NCBI GenBank assembly: GCA_046594105.1
Contig: JBKJQB010000192.1
Coordinates: forward strand, 1 to 6,524
Source: JBDSGC01 sp046594105
GTDB taxonomy: Bacteria > Acidobacteriota > Thermoanaerobaculia > Gp7-AA8
Reading direction: 5' to 3'
DNA length: 6,524 bases
Both the position numbers and the translations under genes were made by a program. The notes beneath the pieces were generated by a model. That model was not told the origin of the DNA and did no database searches. It saw only the letters and a list, made by a program, of their open reading frames with translations. Shown here piece by piece: positions 4,684 to 6,524 of the stretch. How positions within the stretch are numbered: the stretch's first letter is position 1; the number at the start of each line of letters is the position of its first letter.

Positions 4684-6249
4684 ATGAATCCATCGACCAA
4701 ACGCTTTTTGTCGACCCTGGCGATCATCATCGCTTCGGTCGCTTTCGGAGTGGTCCTCAGCTCCGATCTCGGCATGATGCGCAAGTCCAGCGCGCAATCC
4801 GCTCCCATCCAGACCAGTTCCGGTCCGGTCACCTCGGTCACCATCCCGTCATTCGCCGACGTGGCGGCCAAGGTCATGCCGGCGGTGGTCTCCATCACCT
4901 CCACCGAGGTAGTCAAGACCAGCGATCTGCGGAAGCGCCAGTTCGGCAACGGCGGAGGCGGGGGCGGCAACGATCCGTTCGAATTCTTCTTCCCTGATCC
5001 GCGGAAGACTCCTCGCGGGAACCGGGACAACAACGACGATCAGGACGATGAGCGCAAGCAGGTGGCCGGAGGCTCCGGCTTCATCATCTCGGCCGACGGG
5101 TACATCCTCACCAACAACCACGTCGTGGAGGGCGCGACCAAAGTGCAGGTCCACTTCGGTGCCGACGAAAACGGCTACGGCGGTCGCACGGTGGACGCGA
5201 AGATCATCGGCCGCGATCCGGCAACCGACGTCGCGCTGCTCAAGATCGAAACGAGCCAGCCCCTGCAGACCGTTCCCCTCGGTGACTCCGACCGCATCCG
5301 CAAAGGCGACTGGGCCATCGCGGTGGGCAACCCCTTCCAGTTCGAAAACACGCTGACCGTCGGCGTCATCTCGGCGAAGGGACGCTCGCTTGGTCTCAGC
5401 GATCAGACCCGTTCCTTCGAAAACTTCATCCAGACCGATGCCGCCATCAACTTCGGCAACTCCGGCGGCCCGCTGCTCAACATCAACGGCGAGGTCATCG
5501 GAATCAACACGGCCATCCGGGCCGGCGGCGCTCAGGGTCTCGGCTTCGCCACTCCGGTCAACACCGCCAAACGACTCCTTCCCCAGCTGAAGCAGGGCAA
5601 AGTCACCCGCGGCTATCTGGGCATGGCCATTCAGGATGTCAGCGAGCAGGCCAAAGAGTCGTTCGGCCTGACCGAAGCGCGCGGCGCCCTGGTGGAAAGC
5701 GTCACTCCCGGAAAACCAGCCGAGCAGGCTGGCATCCAGCCAGGCGACGTGGTGGTCGAAGTGGACGGCAAATCCATCCGCAACAATCGCGACCTCATCG
5801 ATCACATCTCCTATCTGCCGGTGGGATCGCAGGTGAAAGTCACTCTGATCCGGAATGGCCAGAGGAAGACGGTCACAGCCAAAACCGCAGAGCGCCCCAG
5901 CGACGGTGAGAAAGACACCGAATCTCCGACGACGGACGCTACCCCGACCCGGAACAAGCTCGGGATGTCCGTGCAGAACATCACCCCGCAACTCCGGCAG
6001 CTCTACGGCATCGACGACTCCCTTCGCGGCGTGGCCGTCGTCAGCGTCAAGGAAGTCTCCCCGGCAGGAGACGCGGTGACGGAAGGCGATGTGATCACCG
6101 AAGTGCAGGGTGAGCGGATTGCAACCGTCGACCAGTTCCGTGCAGCGATCGACCGGCTGAAGAGCGGCCAGACCGCGCGGATATACGTGGTCACCCCCGG
6201 CCGCAACGGAGCAGCCATCTCCGGCTACCGATTCATCAAAGTGCCGTAA
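4684..6249 (+). CDS. degP: DegP/HtrA (Do family) periplasmic serine endoprotease
   Basis: This 521-residue protein is a complete Do-family HtrA protease, which degrades or chaperones misfolded envelope proteins. It has a signal peptide or membrane anchor (hydrophobic residues 8-26, with a possible cleavage near AQSA at 37-40), then a trypsin-like domain. The catalytic triad is His146 (TNNHVV), Asp182 (DPATDVALLKI) and Ser260 (FGNSGGPL). PDZ1 spans about 308-400 (RGYLGMAIQDV; PAEQAGIQPGDVVVEVDG), and PDZ2 about 425-518. A Gly-run (90-95) and a charged Asp/Arg-rich stretch (105-126) fill the LA-loop region before the His box. The usual INPGNSGGP reads INFGNSGGP here. The start is the ATG at 4684, after AAGGAG. 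An in-frame TTG at 4588 would place an unlikely 32 residues before the signal sequence. Two PDZ domains favour DegP/DegQ over DegS. It is followed by its own terminator. Confidence 0.96.
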   Translation: MNPSTKRFLSTLAIIIASVAFGVVLSSDLGMMRKSSAQSAPIQTSSGPVTSVTIPSFADVAAKVMPAVVSITSTEVVKTSDLRKRQFGNGGGGGGNDPFEFFFPDPRKTPRGNRDNNDDQDDERKQVAGGSGFIISADGYILTNNHVVEGATKVQVHFGADENGYGGRTVDAKIIGRDPATDVALLKIETSQPLQTVPLGDSDRIRKGDWAIAVGNPFQFENTLTVGVISAKGRSLGLSDQTRSFENFIQTDAAINFGNSGGPLLNINGEVIGINTAIRAGGAQGLGFATPVNTAKRLLPQLKQGKVTRGYLGMAIQDVSEQAKESFGLTEARGALVESVTPGKPAEQAGIQPGDVVVEVDGKSIRNNRDLIDHISYLPVGSQVKVTLIRNGQRKTVTAKTAERPSDGEKDTESPTTDATPTRNKLGMSVQNITPQLRQLYGIDDSLRGVAVVSVKEVSPAGDAVTEGDVITEVQGERIATVDQFRAAIDRLKSGQTARIYVVTPGRNGAAISGYRFIKVP

Positions 6250-6269
6250 CCGTCCACTCCGAGTTCCTC

Positions 6270-6302
6270 AAAAGGCCGGCGCGATGTGCGCCGGCCTTTT
6301 TT
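6270..6302 (+). terminator. strong intrinsic terminator of the protease gene
   Basis: AAAAGGCCGGCGC (6270-6282), loop GATGT, and GCGCCGGCCTTTT (6288-6300) form a perfect 13-bp stem running into six T residues. It begins 20 bases after the TAA stop. Confidence 0.95.
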
Positions 6303-6336
6303 CGTTTCCGCCCAACCGGTGTGGCACAGACGACAA

Positions 6337-6399
6337 GTAGAGCCTCTTTCCAGCCGGCGCAGCCGGCGGAAGACTGTAGCCCCCGGCGTCAGCCGGGGG
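6337..6399 (+). repeat. two GTAG-headed REP-like palindromes
   Basis: GTAG at 6337-6340 precedes the hairpin GCCGGC-GCA-GCCGGC (6353-6367), which TTCC/GGAA flanks extend with one bulged A. A second GTAG (6376-6379) directly abuts CCCCCGGC-GTCA-GCCGGGGG (6380-6399), a perfect 8-bp stem. GTAG placed just 5' of a GC-rich stem is the REP signature known from RAYT-associated repeats. No gene is visible between 6303 and the window end. Confidence 0.72.
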
Positions 6400-6418
6400 A
6401 AATCGAGGACTCACATTC

Positions 6419-6517
6419 GCGAGCCCGCTTTCGCGGGCGACAGAAAAGCGGATTGACTCCTCGGTTGTTCGCCAGATGACGCGGACCCGTTCTGTCGCCC
6501 GCTGAAGCGGGCTTCGC
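6419..6517. repeat. inverted pair of REP-like palindromes (REPIN/BIME layout)
   Basis: The left copy (6419-6445) contains GCCCGC-TTTC-GCGGGC followed by GACAGAA. The right copy (6490-6517) contains TTCTGTC followed by GCCCGC-TGAA-GCGGGC. The reverse complement of the left copy matches the right copy across its length, apart from loop changes and one extra T. The 44 bases between them are unique in this window. Two inverted copies around a short spacer is the REPIN/BIME arrangement. Confidence 0.75.
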
Positions 6518-6524
6518 TGCATTG

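Noticed and set aside
4849..5991. A 380-codon open frame on the minus strand.
   Set aside because: It is entirely antisense to the DegP-like gene, which has the complete catalytic triad and two PDZ domains. It is a codon-bias shadow.
6268..6522. An 84-codon open frame on the minus strand at the right end.
   Set aside because: It consists of the protease terminator and the palindromic repeats read backwards, with no ribosome binding site or recognisable domain.

Overview
This is a GC-rich bacterial chromosomal window with five intact protein genes. It shows no rRNA, tRNA, phage, insertion-sequence transposase or CRISPR array. Gene content, the Do-family protease with a Gly-rich linker and an INFGNSGGP active-site motif, and dense GC-rich intergenic palindromes suggest an environmental Gram-negative lineage. 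Acidobacteriota is my best guess, but this is an inference and cannot be settled from the window.

Layout. Positions 5-241 hold an array of 42-bp tandem repeats that ends in an inverted copy. Three metabolic genes follow on the minus strand, transcribed right to left: an enoyl-CoA hydratase/isomerase (3115-3915), an aldo/keto reductase (1882-3012) and an NAD(P)-dependent aldehyde dehydrogenase (253-1722). A strong intrinsic terminator separates the hydratase from the reductase, so they are not one simple operon. The gap between reductase and dehydrogenase carries two palindromic repeats with different stems. Two genes follow on the plus strand: a small GlsB/YeaQ-type membrane protein (4144-4401) and a DegP/HtrA periplasmic protease-chaperone (4684-6249). 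Each has its own clear intrinsic terminator. The right end (6303-6524) has no gene and is filled with four palindromic repeats, two of them an inverted pair.

How the genes relate. The three minus-strand enzymes all act on carbonyl or acyl compounds (aldehyde oxidation, carbonyl reduction, acyl-CoA hydration), but nothing in the sequence ties them to one pathway. The two plus-strand genes are both envelope or stress proteins. Upstream of each I see the same ECF-sigma-like arrangement, GAAAC-N16-[AC]GT[AC], which suggests common stress control through separate promoters.

I do not see a novel multi-gene system. The most interesting material is intergenic: several families of REP/REPIN-like palindromes. 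They include GTAG-headed copies, an inverted pair, stems that differ while staying perfectly paired, and a tandem array that seems to have grown from one half of a REPIN-like unit.
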